64,000 bases of DNA, from NCBI RefSeq assembly GCF_028551275.1, contig NZ_CP117025.1, forward strand, positions 248,001-312,000, read 5' to 3'. The notes under the pieces were generated by a model that worked only from the letters and a program-made list of their open reading frames with translations, ran no database searches and was not told the DNA's origin. Positions 1 through 9,084 of this stretch are shown piece by piece. Within the stretch, counting starts at the first letter, position 1, and each line of letters begins with the position of its first letter. A program made the position numbers and the translations under genes. Origin of the DNA: Sphingomonas hankookensis (GTDB lineage Bacteria > Pseudomonadota > Alphaproteobacteria > Sphingomonadales > Sphingomonadaceae).

Positions 1-362
1 CCGCCGAAGCAATAGCCGATTGCCGCGATCCGCGACGCATCGACCCGGTCCAGCGTCGCGGCAAAGGCCACCCCCGCGCGCATCCGCTGCAACAACGCGG
101 CGCGGTCCGACAGGAGCGGGTTGATGAGGTGGCTGTTGTCGCCGCCCGGATTGCCCTTTACGTCCTTGCCGAACATGTCGATGGCGATCCCGACATAGCC
201 GAGGTCGGCCAGCCGCTCGGCAACCTTGTGCTCGCCGTCGCCGCGTCCCGCCCATTGATGGACGACCAGCACGGCCGGTGCCTTGTCCTGACCGGCGGGA
301 AAGGCGATGCCGGCCTGCAATACCGTGTCGCCATCGTGATAATCGAACTGCTCTATCGTCAT
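1..362 (-). CDS. Dienelactone hydrolase family protein, C-terminus beyond the left edge
   Basis: An open frame runs from an ATG at 362 to the window edge, giving the first 120 residues of an alpha/beta hydrolase. The protein has no signal peptide. It shows the early strand VLVVHQWAGRGDGEH, which forms the oxyanion region, and ends in GYCFGG. In the dienelactone hydrolase family that motif carries the nucleophilic cysteine (about Cys118) in place of serine. The catalytic Asp and His would lie in the missing part. Family members hydrolyse dienelactones or other small cytoplasmic esters and lactones; the substrate here cannot be read. It is transcribed divergently from the GH16 gene across a 129-base gap that probably holds both promoters. 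Confidence 0.85.
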   Translation of the reverse strand, partial: MTIEQFDYHDGDTVLQAGIAFPAGQDKAPAVLVVHQWAGRGDGEHKVAERLADLGYVGIAIDMFGKDVKGNPGGDNSHLINPLLSDRAALLQRMRAGVAFAATLDRVDASRIAAIGYCFG

Positions 363-491
363 TCGCCTGCTCCGGTTCCGGGGGTTGTCGCCTGAACGGT
401 CGGTACCGACAGGGGTTGCGCTCGCCCCTGCACGCTTCCTACCCTAGCACGGCACGGGCAGGCGTCCGGTGGCGATGGCAGGAGCGTATCG

Positions 492-1343
492 ATGGGCAGG
501 ATGATGGGGATGCTGGCGACGATCGCCTTTGCCGCGACGGCACAGGCGCAGGAGACGCCCGCGACGCTCGGCGCGTCGAACCATGCGGTCGACGTCGCCA
601 TCGCCCCGCCTGGCGGGTCGCCGACCTTCGCCGACGAGTTTTCGGGCAAGCGGATCGATCCGGCAAACTGGCGCTTCGACACCAGCCGCAACCGTGCCGG
701 ATGGTATAACAACGAACGTCAATATTATGCGCCGGCCAACACCCCGGCCAACGCCCGTGTCGAAAAGGGCGCGCTGGTGATCGAGGCGCGCCGCGAAACG
801 CCCAAGGGGCCCGATGCCGGCGGGCAGGCCTATACCTCCGCCCGGATCGTTTCGACGCGGCCGATGGGCTATGGCTTCTACGATATCCGCGCCAAGCTGC
901 CGTGCGGGCGCGGCATCTGGCCGGCGCTATGGATGCTGCCGCCCAACGGCACTTGGCCGGCGGGGGGCGAAATCGACATTCTCGAACTGGTGGGATACGA
1001 ACCCGGCCTCGTCCATGCGACGCTGCACAGCGCCGCCTTCAACCATGCGCGGGGAACGCAGCGCGGCGGATCGTTGAAGATGCGGACCGCCTGCGGCGAA
1101 TGGCATCGCTATCAGCTCGACTGGAAACCGGATTCGATCACCATCGGGGTGGACGGTCGCGGCTATATGCGGGTCGACAACGACCAGCCCGGTGGGCAGG
1201 CGGCATGGCCGTTCGACCGGCCGTTCAACCTGATCATGAACGTCGCGGTCGGGGGCGACTGGGGCGGGAAGATGGGGATCGACGACACCCGTTTCCCCCA
1301 GTCGATGAAGGTCGATTACGTCCGCTACTGGCAATATCGCTGA
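492..1343 (+). CDS. Secreted glycoside hydrolase family 16 protein
   Basis: A 283-residue protein with a short N-terminal export signal (hydrophobic run ending near AQAQE, about residue 21). The GH16 catalytic motif E-I-D-I-L-E is at residues 160-165: Glu160 as nucleophile, Asp162 assisting, Glu165 as acid/base. Around it are the family's Trp-rich segments (IWPALWMLPPNG before, NLIMNVAVGGDWGG after). GH16 enzymes cleave beta-1,3 or mixed beta-1,3/1,4 glucans and galactans. The laminarinase-like layout suggests beta-glucan, but this is inference. The single-domain length fits the family. The last 19 bases overlap the convergent phosphatase gene. Confidence 0.9.
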   Translation: MGRMMGMLATIAFAATAQAQETPATLGASNHAVDVAIAPPGGSPTFADEFSGKRIDPANWRFDTSRNRAGWYNNERQYYAPANTPANARVEKGALVIEARRETPKGPDAGGQAYTSARIVSTRPMGYGFYDIRAKLPCGRGIWPALWMLPPNGTWPAGGEIDILELVGYEPGLVHATLHSAAFNHARGTQRGGSLKMRTACGEWHRYQLDWKPDSITIGVDGRGYMRVDNDQPGGQAAWPFDRPFNLIMNVAVGGDWGGKMGIDDTRFPQSMKVDYVRYWQYR

Positions 1344-1870
1344 AGCGGCACGACCTCGCCGCACGCCGGAATGAAGTCCACCGCGCGCGTCAGCGGCACC
1401 CCGGCCCGCAGCGCGCGCAGCGTGGCGATCGGTCCGCCATGCGCGACGACCAGTACCGACGCGACCCGGGGCAGCGCGTCCCACGCCGCCGCTACCCGGT
1501 CGGCGATGTCGCGCCCGGTTTCGCCACCGCCGGGGCGATAGGCTTCCGGATCGGTCATCATGCGGTCAATCTCGGCGCCGCTTTCCCGCCAGATCGCGTC
1601 CCAGCGCCGCCCCTCCCAATAGCCGAAATCGCGTTCCAGCCAGCGGGGATCGGCGGTCGCCGGCACGCACCGCGCCTGCTCGACCATCGCCGCCAGCCGG
1701 GCGGTGCGCTGCGCACCCGAATGGACGACCGCATCGACCGGCGGCAGATCCGCGACGATCCGCCGCGCCATCGCCCAGCCGTCGCGGCTCCACCCCATGT
1801 TCGACCGGCCATAGCAGCGCCCGCGCCATGCCGTTGCGACCGGCGGGTGGCGCAGCAGCAGCACCTTCAC
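1325..1870 (-). CDS. cobC: Histidine phosphatase, probable alpha-ribazole phosphatase
   Basis: A 181-residue phosphoglycerate-mutase-fold protein and the last gene of the cobalamin operon. The N-terminal motif LLLRHPP contains the phosphate-accepting His8. The second catalytic histidine lies in LVVAHGGPI near residue 152. The GTG start at 1870 overlaps the cobS stop as GTGA, so translation is probably coupled. In Salmonella nomenclature CobC removes the 5' phosphate from alpha-ribazole phosphate or from cobalamin phosphate. The cytoplasmic fold and the position next to cobS and cobT support that role, although the broad family dephosphorylates many substrates. RHPP is a variant of the usual RHG motif. 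Confidence 0.83.
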   Translation of the reverse strand: MKVLLLRHPPVATAWRGRCYGRSNMGWSRDGWAMARRIVADLPPVDAVVHSGAQRTARLAAMVEQARCVPATADPRWLERDFGYWEGRRWDAIWRESGAEIDRMMTDPEAYRPGGGETGRDIADRVAAAWDALPRVASVLVVAHGGPIATLRALRAGVPLTRAVDFIPACGEVVPLQRYCQ

Positions 1871-2673
1871 CGCGCCGCCACCGTCAGCAGCAGTGCCAAT
1901 TGTCCCATCGCCGCCGCAAAGCCCAGGCAGTCGCCGGTGCTCCCGCCGATCCGCCGCATCAGGAAGCGCGCCAGCCACCCCAGCATCGCCGCCATCGCCA
2001 CCAGCGCGGCGACCACCGCTCCCGGCGCCAGCCACAGGATCGGCACCAGGCCCGGCAGCGCCAGCAGCCCCGCCAGCATCAGCCGCCCGCCCGGCATCCG
2101 CCCGGCCCGCACCGCCATGCCCGCACCGCTGCCGACCGGCGCAAGCATCGCCGCCAGCGTCACCGCGCACAGCCGGCCCGCCGTCGCTGCGCCGACGATC
2201 GCCGCCATCGCCAGCATCGGCGGCAGCGCGACCATCGCGGCAAGGCGCAGCAGCACCACCAGCCCCAAGCCCAGCGCGCCATAGCTGCCGATCCGGCTGT
2301 CCTTCATGATCGTCAACGCGCGGTCGCCGCTCGCAACGCCGCCGAACGCGTCGCAGAAATCGGCGACCGCGTCCTCGTGAAACGCACCGGTCAGCAGCGC
2401 CTCGACCATCAGCGCCACGATCGCGGCGATCATCGGCGGCCATAGCCCTTGCGCCAGCACGAAGGTCACGCCGGTCGCCGCACCGATCAGCGACCCGACC
2501 GGCGGCAGCCACGCCATCGCCCGCGCCAATCCGACGCCCGCCTGTTCCGCCGTCAGCCGCGCCAGCCACGGCACCGGCAACCGGGTCAGAAACTGCACCG
2601 CCAGCAGCGGCGGCGCCCAGCGCGGGCACTCAGTCGGCACGATCCGCCCCGATTTGGTCGAGCCGTACGACAT
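1867..2673 (-). CDS. cobS: Adenosylcobinamide-GDP ribazoletransferase (cobalamin synthase)
   Basis: A 268-residue integral membrane protein. The N-terminal AVQFLTRLPVP and the acidic FHEDAVADFCDAFGG segment are typical of CobS; the aspartates are thought to bind the metal. Several Ala/Gly/Leu-rich membrane helices follow. The enzyme joins adenosylcobinamide-GDP to alpha-ribazole (phosphate) in the last assembly step of adenosylcobalamin. The open frame allows the ATG at 2673, 44 bases inside cobT, but a GTG at 2640 would leave only a short overlap and places the LTRLPVP motif at the usual distance from the start, so the N-terminus is uncertain. It sits between cobT and the phosphatase, as expected for nucleotide-loop assembly. 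Confidence 0.94.
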   Translation of the reverse strand: MSYGSTKSGRIVPTECPRWAPPLLAVQFLTRLPVPWLARLTAEQAGVGLARAMAWLPPVGSLIGAATGVTFVLAQGLWPPMIAAIVALMVEALLTGAFHEDAVADFCDAFGGVASGDRALTIMKDSRIGSYGALGLGLVVLLRLAAMVALPPMLAMAAIVGAATAGRLCAVTLAAMLAPVGSGAGMAVRAGRMPGGRLMLAGLLALPGLVPILWLAPGAVVAALVAMAAMLGWLARFLMRRIGGSTGDCLGFAAAMGQLALLLTVAAR

Positions 2674-3634
2674 CGTTCAACAACGCCGCCGCCGCGTCGA
2701 GCAGCGGCAGGGCCACGAGCGCTCCGCTCCCCTCGCCCAGCCGCATCTCCCAGTCGAGCACCGGCGTCAGCCCGAGCGCCGCAAGCGCCGCGCCATGGCC
2801 GGGTTCGGCGGAGCGATGCCCGGCGATCATCGCCCTGACGCTGCCGGGGGCGAGCCGTTCGGCGATCAGCGCGGCGGCGGTCGCGACATAGCCGTCGAGC
2901 AGCAGCGTCGCCCCGCGCCGCGCGCCGGTCGCGTAGAAACCGGCCATCGCCGCGATCTCATAGCCGGCGACCGACGCGATAGCCTCGCGCAGATCGCCAA
3001 CCCCCGCCGCCCTCGCCACGGCGGATGCCACGATGCGACGCTTGGTCGCCAGCACGGCATCGTCCGCCCCCGCACCGCGCCCGACCGCCGCATCGGGATC
3101 CAGAGCGGTCAGCAACGCCGTCAGGCAGGCGGCTGGCGTCGTGTTGCCGATGCCCATTTCGCCCGCGATCAACAGTGTGACCCCCGCATCGATCGCCGCA
3201 TCCGCCTCCGCCGCCCCGACCGCCCACGCCGCGTCGAACTGCGCGACGGACAGCGCCGGTCCGGTGCCAAGCGGCGCGCTACCATCGCCGATACGCGCGT
3301 CGCGGAAGAAGTCGGGACCGGCAACGCGCGGCCCCATCATCCCCACATCGACCAGCCGCAACGGGCAGTCGGCGGCAGCGGCCAGCGCGTTGCTGGTCGC
3401 GCGTCCCGACAAGATGGTCGCCACCATCATCTGCGTGACCTCGGACGGCCAGGCGGACACTCCCTCACCGGCACAGCCATGGTCGCCGGCGAACAGCACG
3501 ATGCGGCGCGGTGCGGTGCGCGCATCGATCCGTCCCTGGGTCAGCACCAGTTCGGTTGCCAGCGCCTCCAGCCGCCCCATCGCCCCGCGCGGCTTGGCGA
3601 GCGCGTCCAGATGCGCGCGAATCTCGTCGATCAT
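2630..3634 (-). CDS. cobT: Nicotinate-nucleotide--dimethylbenzimidazole phosphoribosyltransferase
   Basis: A 334-residue cytoplasmic enzyme that activates the lower-ligand base: nicotinate mononucleotide plus dimethylbenzimidazole gives alpha-ribazole 5'-phosphate. Diagnostic motifs are [17 protein letters not shown] near residue 50, [12 protein letters not shown] in the middle, and LGEGSGA near the C-terminus. By alignment with Salmonella CobT the last contains the catalytic glutamate. The ATG at 3634 overlaps the cobQ stop as ATGA. The frame could be extended to 3817, but that would lie inside cobQ and precede the conserved start region, so the shorter form is chosen. Length is normal for the family. 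Confidence 0.96.
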   Translation of the reverse strand: MIDEIRAHLDALAKPRGAMGRLEALATELVLTQGRIDARTAPRRIVLFAGDHGCAGEGVSAWPSEVTQMMVATILSGRATSNALAAAADCPLRLVDVGMMGPRVAGPDFFRDARIGDGSAPLGTGPALSVAQFDAAWAVGAAEADAAIDAGVTLLIAGEMGIGNTTPAACLTALLTALDPDAAVGRGAGADDAVLATKRRIVASAVARAAGVGDLREAIASVAGYEIAAMAGFYATGARRGATLLLDGYVATAAALIAERLAPGSVRAMIAGHRSAEPGHGAALAALGLTPVLDWEMRLGEGSGALVALPLLDAAAALLNDVVRLDQIGADRAD

Positions 3635-5076
3635 AGGGCCTCCCCGGCAATGTCCAGCAATGCGTCGATATCGAGCGCGGTTTCCAGCGCCCGCGCCACC
3701 CCGTCGAGCGCGGCATCGATGGCGTCGCGCCGGTCGAGCGGGTCGCTGCGCGCGCCGATCCGCGCGAGCAGGCCGGCCCGCGCGGCGGGCGCATCGAACA
3801 GGCCATGAACGTAGCAACCGGCAATCTGCCCGTCGCGCGCGACCGCGCCATCGGGCGTGCCATCGGCGAAATGCAGCAGCGGCGGCGTACCCGGTGCGAC
3901 GGTCGTCACGCCGGCATGAATTTCATAGCCGGCAAAGGCCGCTCCGTCCGCCAGCGTGCCGGTGACCGGCCGCGTCGTCTTGGCGCCCGCGATCACCGTA
4001 TCGATCGGCAGCAGCCCCAGCCCGGCGACCTGTCCCGCCGGTCCCTCGATCCCGTCCGGATCGGCGATGCCGGTGCCGAGCATCTGGTATCCGCCGCAGA
4101 TACCCATCACCTGCCCGCCACGCCGGACATGGGCGGCAAGGTCGATATCCCAGCCCTGTTCGCGCAGGAAAGCGAGGTCCGCGATCGTCGCCTTCGTCCC
4201 CGGCAGGATCACCAGGGACGCATCGCCCGGCAACGGCCGGCCCGGCGGGATCATCCGCAACCGCACCGCCGGATCATGGGCAAGGGCATCGAAATCGTCG
4301 AAATTGGCGATGCGCGACAGCATCGGCACCGCGATCAGCGGCCCGTCGCCCGCTTCGCCCCCACGTCCCAGCGCCACCGCATCCTCGGCCGGCAGGCGCG
4401 CGGCATCGGGCAGCCATGGCACCAGCCCGATATCGCGCCAGCCGGTACGCGCCACGATCTCCGCCCTGCCATCCTCGAACAGCGCCGGATCGCCCCGGAA
4501 CTTGTTGACCACAAATCCGCGGATCATCGCCGCATCGGCCCGATCGATCACCGCCTGCGTGCCGACCAGCGCCGCAATTACCCCGCCGCGATCGATATCG
4601 CCCGCCAGCACCACCGGCACTCCGGCAGCCCGCGCAAAGCCCATATTGGCGATATCGCCCGCGCGCAGATTGATCTCGGCGGGCGATCCCGCACCCTCGA
4701 CCACCACGATATCCGCCTCGCCGGACAGGCGGCGATAGGCCGCCAGCACCTCGGCCAGCAATTCGGGTCGCCGCCGCCGATAGTCGCCCGCCGCCATCAC
4801 CCCGGCCACGCGTCCGCCAACCACCAGCTGCGACGTGCGGTCGCTTTGCGGCTTCAGCAGCACCGGGTTCATGTCGGTCGTCGGCGGCACGCGGCACGCC
4901 ATCGCCTGCAACGCCTGCGCCCGACCGATCTCACCACCATCCGCACAAACGGCGGCGTTGTTCGACATGTTCTGCGCCTTGAACGGGCGCACCCGCAACC
5001 CCCGGTCGGTCAGCAGCCGGCACAGCCCGGCGACCAGCACCGACTTGCCGACATCCGATCCGGTCCCCTGGAGCAT
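3631..5076 (-). CDS. cobQ: Cobyric acid synthase
   Basis: A 481-residue glutamine-dependent amidotransferase that amidates peripheral carboxylates of adenosylcobyrinate a,c-diamide to give cobyric acid. The N-terminal dethiobiotin-synthetase-like ATP domain starts with [12 protein letters not shown]. The C-terminal class I amidotransferase-like domain has the cysteine elbow [10 protein letters not shown] and the histidine of CYVHGLFD. The ATG at 5076 shares one base with the cbiB stop (TGATG). In-frame GTG and TTG codons lie 1 and 4 codons upstream, and an ATG at 5112 is also open, so the exact start is not fixed. Its presence beside salvage genes but without corrin-ring genes is notable. Confidence 0.95.
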   Translation of the reverse strand: MLQGTGSDVGKSVLVAGLCRLLTDRGLRVRPFKAQNMSNNAAVCADGGEIGRAQALQAMACRVPPTTDMNPVLLKPQSDRTSQLVVGGRVAGVMAAGDYRRRRPELLAEVLAAYRRLSGEADIVVVEGAGSPAEINLRAGDIANMGFARAAGVPVVLAGDIDRGGVIAALVGTQAVIDRADAAMIRGFVVNKFRGDPALFEDGRAEIVARTGWRDIGLVPWLPDAARLPAEDAVALGRGGEAGDGPLIAVPMLSRIANFDDFDALAHDPAVRLRMIPPGRPLPGDASLVILPGTKATIADLAFLREQGWDIDLAAHVRRGGQVMGICGGYQMLGTGIADPDGIEGPAGQVAGLGLLPIDTVIAGAKTTRPVTGTLADGAAFAGYEIHAGVTTVAPGTPPLLHFADGTPDGAVARDGQIAGCYVHGLFDAPAARAGLLARIGARSDPLDRRDAIDAALDGVARALETALDIDALLDIAGEAL

Positions 5077-5948
5077 CACCGCGCCCAAGCGACGATCCCG
5101 ACCAGCATCCACAGCAACAGGCAGGCGGTGCGATAGATGCCAAGCGCCCGCGTCAGGTCGGCCGCATGCGGCGGCGGCCCATCGCCCAGCACCGCGCGTT
5201 GCGCCGGCTCGCCGTCATAGCTGACCGCCCCGCCCAACCGCCGTCCCAGCGCGCCGGCCATTGCCGCCTCCGGCCAACCGCCATTGGGTGAGGCATGGCG
5301 GGGGGCGTCGCGCCGCATCTCCCGCCAGCCACCGTGTCCGGCCAGCGCGATCAGCGCGCCTGCAACCCGTGCGGGCACAAAATTGACGACATCGTCGGCC
5401 CGCGCCGCCGCCCATCCGAACGCGCGCAGCTCGGGCGTGCGATGCCCGACCATCGAGTCCGCCGTATTGATCCCCTTCACCGCGAACAGCCCCGGCAGCC
5501 CGAACAGCAACAGGCCCAGCGCCGGTGCGACCACGCCATCGCAGAAACTTTCCGCAAGGCTCTCGATCGCCGCCGTCGCGACGCCTGCCTCGTCCAGCGT
5601 GGCGGTATCGCGCCCGACGATCATCGCCACCGCCTGCCGTGCCGCGCCCAGATCGCCCGCCGCCAACGGCCGCGCCACCGCCGCGACATGATCGTGCAGG
5701 CTGCGCTGGGCGAGACCGGTCGTCGCGACCGCCACGCTGACGATCGTCCCCAGCCGCTCGATCGCCGATCCCAGTAGGACCGACAACCCGACGAGCAATA
5801 CGACCAGCGCAATCCCCTCGGCACGACGCCGCCGGTTCCAGCGCCGCTCGAACGAATCGATCAGCGCGCCGACGCCCATGACCGGATGCCACCAGCGCCG
5901 CGGATAGCCGAGCGCCGCCTCGACGATCAGCGCCGCCAGCGCGATCAC
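5076..5948 (-). CDS. cbiB: Adenosylcobinamide-phosphate synthase
   Basis: A 290-residue membrane protein (CbiB in Salmonella, CobD in Pseudomonas naming). It attaches aminopropanol phosphate to the f-side chain of cobyric acid. The N-terminal [17 protein letters not shown] segment and the internal [21 protein letters not shown] region are strongly typical, and several hydrophobic helices are evident. The start is a GTG at 5948 overlapping the upstream ATPase stop as GTGA. It follows the btu transport genes and precedes cobQ, and with the threonine-phosphate decarboxylase of the same operon it forms the aminopropanol branch. Confidence 0.95.
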   Translation of the reverse strand: MIALAALIVEAALGYPRRWWHPVMGVGALIDSFERRWNRRRRAEGIALVVLLVGLSVLLGSAIERLGTIVSVAVATTGLAQRSLHDHVAAVARPLAAGDLGAARQAVAMIVGRDTATLDEAGVATAAIESLAESFCDGVVAPALGLLLFGLPGLFAVKGINTADSMVGHRTPELRAFGWAAARADDVVNFVPARVAGALIALAGHGGWREMRRDAPRHASPNGGWPEAAMAGALGRRLGGAVSYDGEPAQRAVLGDGPPPHAADLTRALGIYRTACLLLWMLVGIVAWAR

Positions 5949-6714
5949 CGCGCGACCGGAAATATGTAGCGATGCCCCTGCGGCGTGCGGCCGATCTCGA
6001 CATCGATGCCATAGGCTTCGGCGATGGCCGGCGCGGTCAGCACCGCATCCGCCTCCCCCGCCGCAACGATCCGCCCGTCCTTCAACAGCACCGCGTCGTC
6101 CGCCACCCGCGCCGCCAGATGCAGGTCGTGCAGCACCAGCACCACGCCGCGCCCGCCCGCCGCCACCCCGCGCAACCGCGCCAGCACGTCCAGCTGGTGC
6201 GCGGGGTCGAGGCTGGCAAGCGGTTCGTCCGCCAGCAGCCAGTCGGGTTCTCCCGCCAGCACCCGCGCCAGCAGCGCCCGCCCCCGCTCGCCCCCGACAG
6301 CCGCTCGACGCCCCGATCAGCGAGGTCGGTCATGTCGGTCGCCGCCAGCGCCGCCTTCACCGCATCGCGATCGGCCTGCGTCTCGCCCCAGCGCCCGCGA
6401 TGCGCGAACCGCCCGAGGCCCACCAGGGTACGCACGTCGATGTCCCAGTGCACATCGGCCGCTTGCGGCAACAGCCCGATCGCTTGCGCCCGCGCGCGCC
6501 GGTCGATCGCTTGCACATCCTCGCCGCCCAGCCGTGCCGCACCCGCATCCGGACGGCGCAGCGCGGCGAGGCAGGCGAGCAGGCTCGACTTCCCCGCGCC
6601 GTTCGCCCCCAGCAGCGCGGTCACCCGCCCCTGCCGGAACGCGAACGACACCTGATCGAGCACGCGGTTGCTGCCCAATGTCAGCGAAATCGCATCGGCC
6701 ACCAGATCGGTCAT
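5945..6714 (-). pseudogene. btuD: Vitamin B12 ABC transporter ATP-binding protein, frameshifted in the signature motif
   Basis: The gene is read in two frames. From the ATG at 6714 come Walker A (GANGAGKSS) and the Q-loop region (GLLPQAADVHWD). The frame then breaks inside the ABC signature after VERLSG. The remaining half, with Walker B and D-loop (WLLADEPLASLDP) and the H-loop (LVLHDLHLAAR), continues one base out of frame to 5945. A run of five G residues on the coding strand (6291-6295) would restore LSGGERGRALLARVLAGEP if it had six. This is either a true inactivating deletion or a sequencing error in a homopolymer. Both halves look conserved, and the 4-base overlaps with btuC and cbiB remain. 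Without it BtuC would lack its cognate ATPase unless another supplies the role. Confidence 0.88.
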
Positions 6715-7673
6715 GCCAGCCTCCGCCGCATCGCGATCAACAGGTACAGGAAGAACGGCCCGCCCAGCATCGACATGGCGATACCGAGCCGCAGTTCGCT
6801 GACGGTCGGGGCCAGCCGCACGAGGCTGTCGGCAAAGGTCAGCAACACCGCCCCGGCAAGCGCGGAGGGCAGCAGGATCGCCGAGGGCCGGTTGCCCGCC
6901 AGCGGCCGGACGAGATGCGGCACGATCAGCCCGACGAACCCGATGATGCCCGCCGACGCCACCGACGCCCCGACGGTCAACGCGACGCCGAGGATGACCA
7001 GCCGTTGCAGCCGCGCCGGATCGACACCCATCGATCGTGCCGCCGCCTCGCCCAGCGTCAGCGCGTCGAGCGACCGCGCGGTCATCGCCAGCACCCCCAT
7101 GCCCAGCGCGATCAGCGGTGCGGCAACCACCACATCGTCCCAGCTGCGGTCGGTCAGCGCGCCCAGCAGCCACGTCACGATCGATGACGATACGAACGGC
7201 GTCGGCGCAAGGCTGATCGCGAGCGACGTCAGCGACCCGGTAATGCTGGTGAGGATCATGCCGCCCAGCGTGAACAGGATCAGGCTGCCCGACCGTCCGG
7301 CGATCAGCGCCAGCAACGTCATCGTCACGCCAGCGCCGACCAGCGCGAAGCCCGGCAGCAGCCACATCTGCGCGGCATAGCCGAAATACAGCGCCAGCAC
7401 CGCGCCGAACGCCGCGCCCGACGACACGCCGAACAGTCCCGGATCGGCCAGCGGATTGCGCAGATAGCCCTGCATCACCGCCCCCGACAGGCCGAGCGCC
7501 GCCCCGACCAGCAACGCCAGCACGGTGCGCGGCAGGCGCAACTCCACGATGATGATCGAGCGCGGATCGTCGGCGGTCCACGCGTCGAGCGGCACCCACA
7601 CCTTGCCCGCCGCTACCGACAGCGCGACGGCGATCAGCAGCAGGACGATCAGGCCGAGGGTCAATCGCTTCAT
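6711..7673 (-). CDS. btuC: Vitamin B12/corrinoid ABC transporter permease, FecCD family
   Basis: A 320-residue inner-membrane permease with about ten hydrophobic helices. Family motifs include LPRTVLALLVGAALGLSGA, the segment NPLADPGLFGVSSGAAFGA, and the cytoplasmic loop GIIGFVGLIVPHLVRPLAG that docks the ATPase. FecCD permeases import siderophores, haem or cobalamin. Location in a riboswitch-controlled cobalamin operon directly after a BtuF-like binding protein makes corrinoid the likely substrate. The ATG at 7673 overlaps the btuF stop as ATGA. A longer open frame upstream lies inside btuF and is not used. Confidence 0.92.
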   Translation of the reverse strand: MKRLTLGLIVLLLIAVALSVAAGKVWVPLDAWTADDPRSIIIVELRLPRTVLALLVGAALGLSGAVMQGYLRNPLADPGLFGVSSGAAFGAVLALYFGYAAQMWLLPGFALVGAGVTMTLLALIAGRSGSLILFTLGGMILTSITGSLTSLAISLAPTPFVSSSIVTWLLGALTDRSWDDVVVAAPLIALGMGVLAMTARSLDALTLGEAAARSMGVDPARLQRLVILGVALTVGASVASAGIIGFVGLIVPHLVRPLAGNRPSAILLPSALAGAVLLTFADSLVRLAPTVSELRLGIAMSMLGGPFFLYLLIAMRRRLA

Positions 7674-8476
7674 GACGTGACTGCCCCGCGCACCTGCCGC
7701 AACCGCGCCATCGCCGCGATGATCGTCGGCCCGCCGCAATTCATCAGCCGCGTCGGATAGGGGGCGACTTTGATATGCTGCGCCAGCCGCCGCACCGCCG
7801 GATGACCGGTCATCCGGTCGTCCTGCACGCCCGCCGGCGCGGTCGACAGCAGCACGCGCGGCGGGTTGGCGACGAGATATTCGAGCGGCAGCACGTCCCA
7901 TTGCTTGAGGCCATAGGCCGCGCTCATGTTGCGGAAACCGGCACGCTTGAGCAGGTCGTCGGTCAGCGTGCCCGCCCCGGGCACCAGTCCGTTCCCCTGC
8001 CACACCAGCGCGCCGACCGGCGCCACCCGCGCCGGGGTCGCGGCGGCTGCGATCCGTGCCGCCAGCGCTTCGCCCCGCGCCGCATGGCCGGTCGCGGCGG
8101 CGATGGCGCGGACTTGCTCCATGCTTTCCGGCACCGATTCCGCCACCGGATATTGCACCAGCGCGATCTTCAGCCGCTTGAGCGCAGCGATCGTCGCAGG
8201 TTCGACATGGGGGCCGGCAAGGACGATGTCGGGCCGCAGCGCGACGACCTCTTCCGCCGTGCCCGACGTCGCCTTGAACCGGTTCGACCAGCTAAGCGGC
8301 ACCGAGGTTGCGCGGATATCCTGCGAATAATGGCTGATACCGACGATCTGCGCCGGATCGGCGACACGGGCCAGCACCGCATCGACGCACGGATTGATCG
8401 ACACCACGCGGGGAAGGCGCGGCGCCGCCGACACCAGCCCCGGCGCGGCCAGCAGCAAGGCAGCGAGGCGGATCAA
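7670..8476 (-). CDS. btuF: Periplasmic corrinoid-binding protein of the B12 ABC transporter
   Basis: A 268-residue substrate-binding protein of the BtuF/FhuD helical-backbone class. The TTG start at 8476 overlaps the cobO stop as TTGA. It is followed by a signal peptide (LAALLLAAPGLVSAAP). The mature protein begins with PRVVSINPCVDAVLARVADP, and residues such as SGTAEEVVALRPDIVLAGPH match the family's lobe architecture. It would deliver cobalamin or cobinamide from the outer-membrane receptor to the permease. The only in-frame start that keeps the signal peptide intact is the TTG. The gene order receptor, enzymes, binding protein, permease, ATPase supports the assignment. Confidence 0.9.
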   Translation of the reverse strand: MIRLAALLLAAPGLVSAAPRLPRVVSINPCVDAVLARVADPAQIVGISHYSQDIRATSVPLSWSNRFKATSGTAEEVVALRPDIVLAGPHVEPATIAALKRLKIALVQYPVAESVPESMEQVRAIAAATGHAARGEALAARIAAAATPARVAPVGALVWQGNGLVPGAGTLTDDLLKRAGFRNMSAAYGLKQWDVLPLEYLVANPPRVLLSTAPAGVQDDRMTGHPAVRRLAQHIKVAPYPTRLMNCGGPTIIAAMARLRQVRGAVTS

Positions 8477-9084
8477 TATTCGACGCCCTTCTGCGCCTTG
8501 AACCCGGCATGATAGGGGTGCTTCACCTCGCCGAATTCGGTGACGAGGTCGGCCAGTTCGAGCAGTTCGGGCTTCGCATTGCGGCCGGTGATGCAGATAT
8601 GCTTGGTCAGCGGCCGGTCCTTCAGGAACGCGACGATTTCGGCGATCGGCAGGGTGTCGTCGCGCAGCACGATGTTCAACTCGTCGAGGATCACGAAGTC
8701 GATCGCGGGGTCGAGGATCATCTCTTTCGAGCGTTCCCATGCGGCGCGGGCGGCGGCGATGTCCTGCGCGCGGTCCTGCGTTTCCCAGGTGAAGCCCTCG
8801 CCCATCACCTCGAAGCTCGCCAGGTCGGGATGCGCGTCGAAGAAGTTGCGCTCGCCCGTCTCCCACTTGCCCTTCACATATTGCAGGATCGCGACCTTCA
8901 TCCCCCATCCGATGCTGCGGATTGCCATGCCGAACGCGCTGGACGACTTGCCCTTGCCGTTGCCGGTATGGACGATCAGCAGCCCGCGTTCGAGCGTGCG
9001 GCGCGCCTGCATCTTTTCGCGCGCCACCGCCATGCGCTGCATCCGCGCATTGTGCTTCGCATAATCGTCGGGGGTCTCGGTCAT
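8473..9084 (-). CDS. cobO: Corrinoid adenosyltransferase (CobA/CobO/BtuR family)
   Basis: A 203-residue cytoplasmic enzyme that transfers the adenosyl group from ATP to cob(I)alamin or cobinamide. Its P-loop at residues 41-48 (GNGKGKSS, in the family's reversed-nucleotide style) is followed by SAFGMAIRSIGWGMKV. FVILDELNIVL supplies the Walker-B-like acidic residues, and ITGRNAKPELLELADLVTE is a conserved family segment. The basic N-terminal helix (MTETPDDYAKHNARMQRMA) is also typical. The ATG at 9084 overlaps the upstream decarboxylase stop as ATGA. Adenosylation is needed before the downstream cbiB, cobU and cobS steps. Confidence 0.96.
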   Translation of the reverse strand: MTETPDDYAKHNARMQRMAVAREKMQARRTLERGLLIVHTGNGKGKSSSAFGMAIRSIGWGMKVAILQYVKGKWETGERNFFDAHPDLASFEVMGEGFTWETQDRAQDIAAARAAWERSKEMILDPAIDFVILDELNIVLRDDTLPIAEIVAFLKDRPLTKHICITGRNAKPELLELADLVTEFGEVKHPYHAGFKAQKGVEY

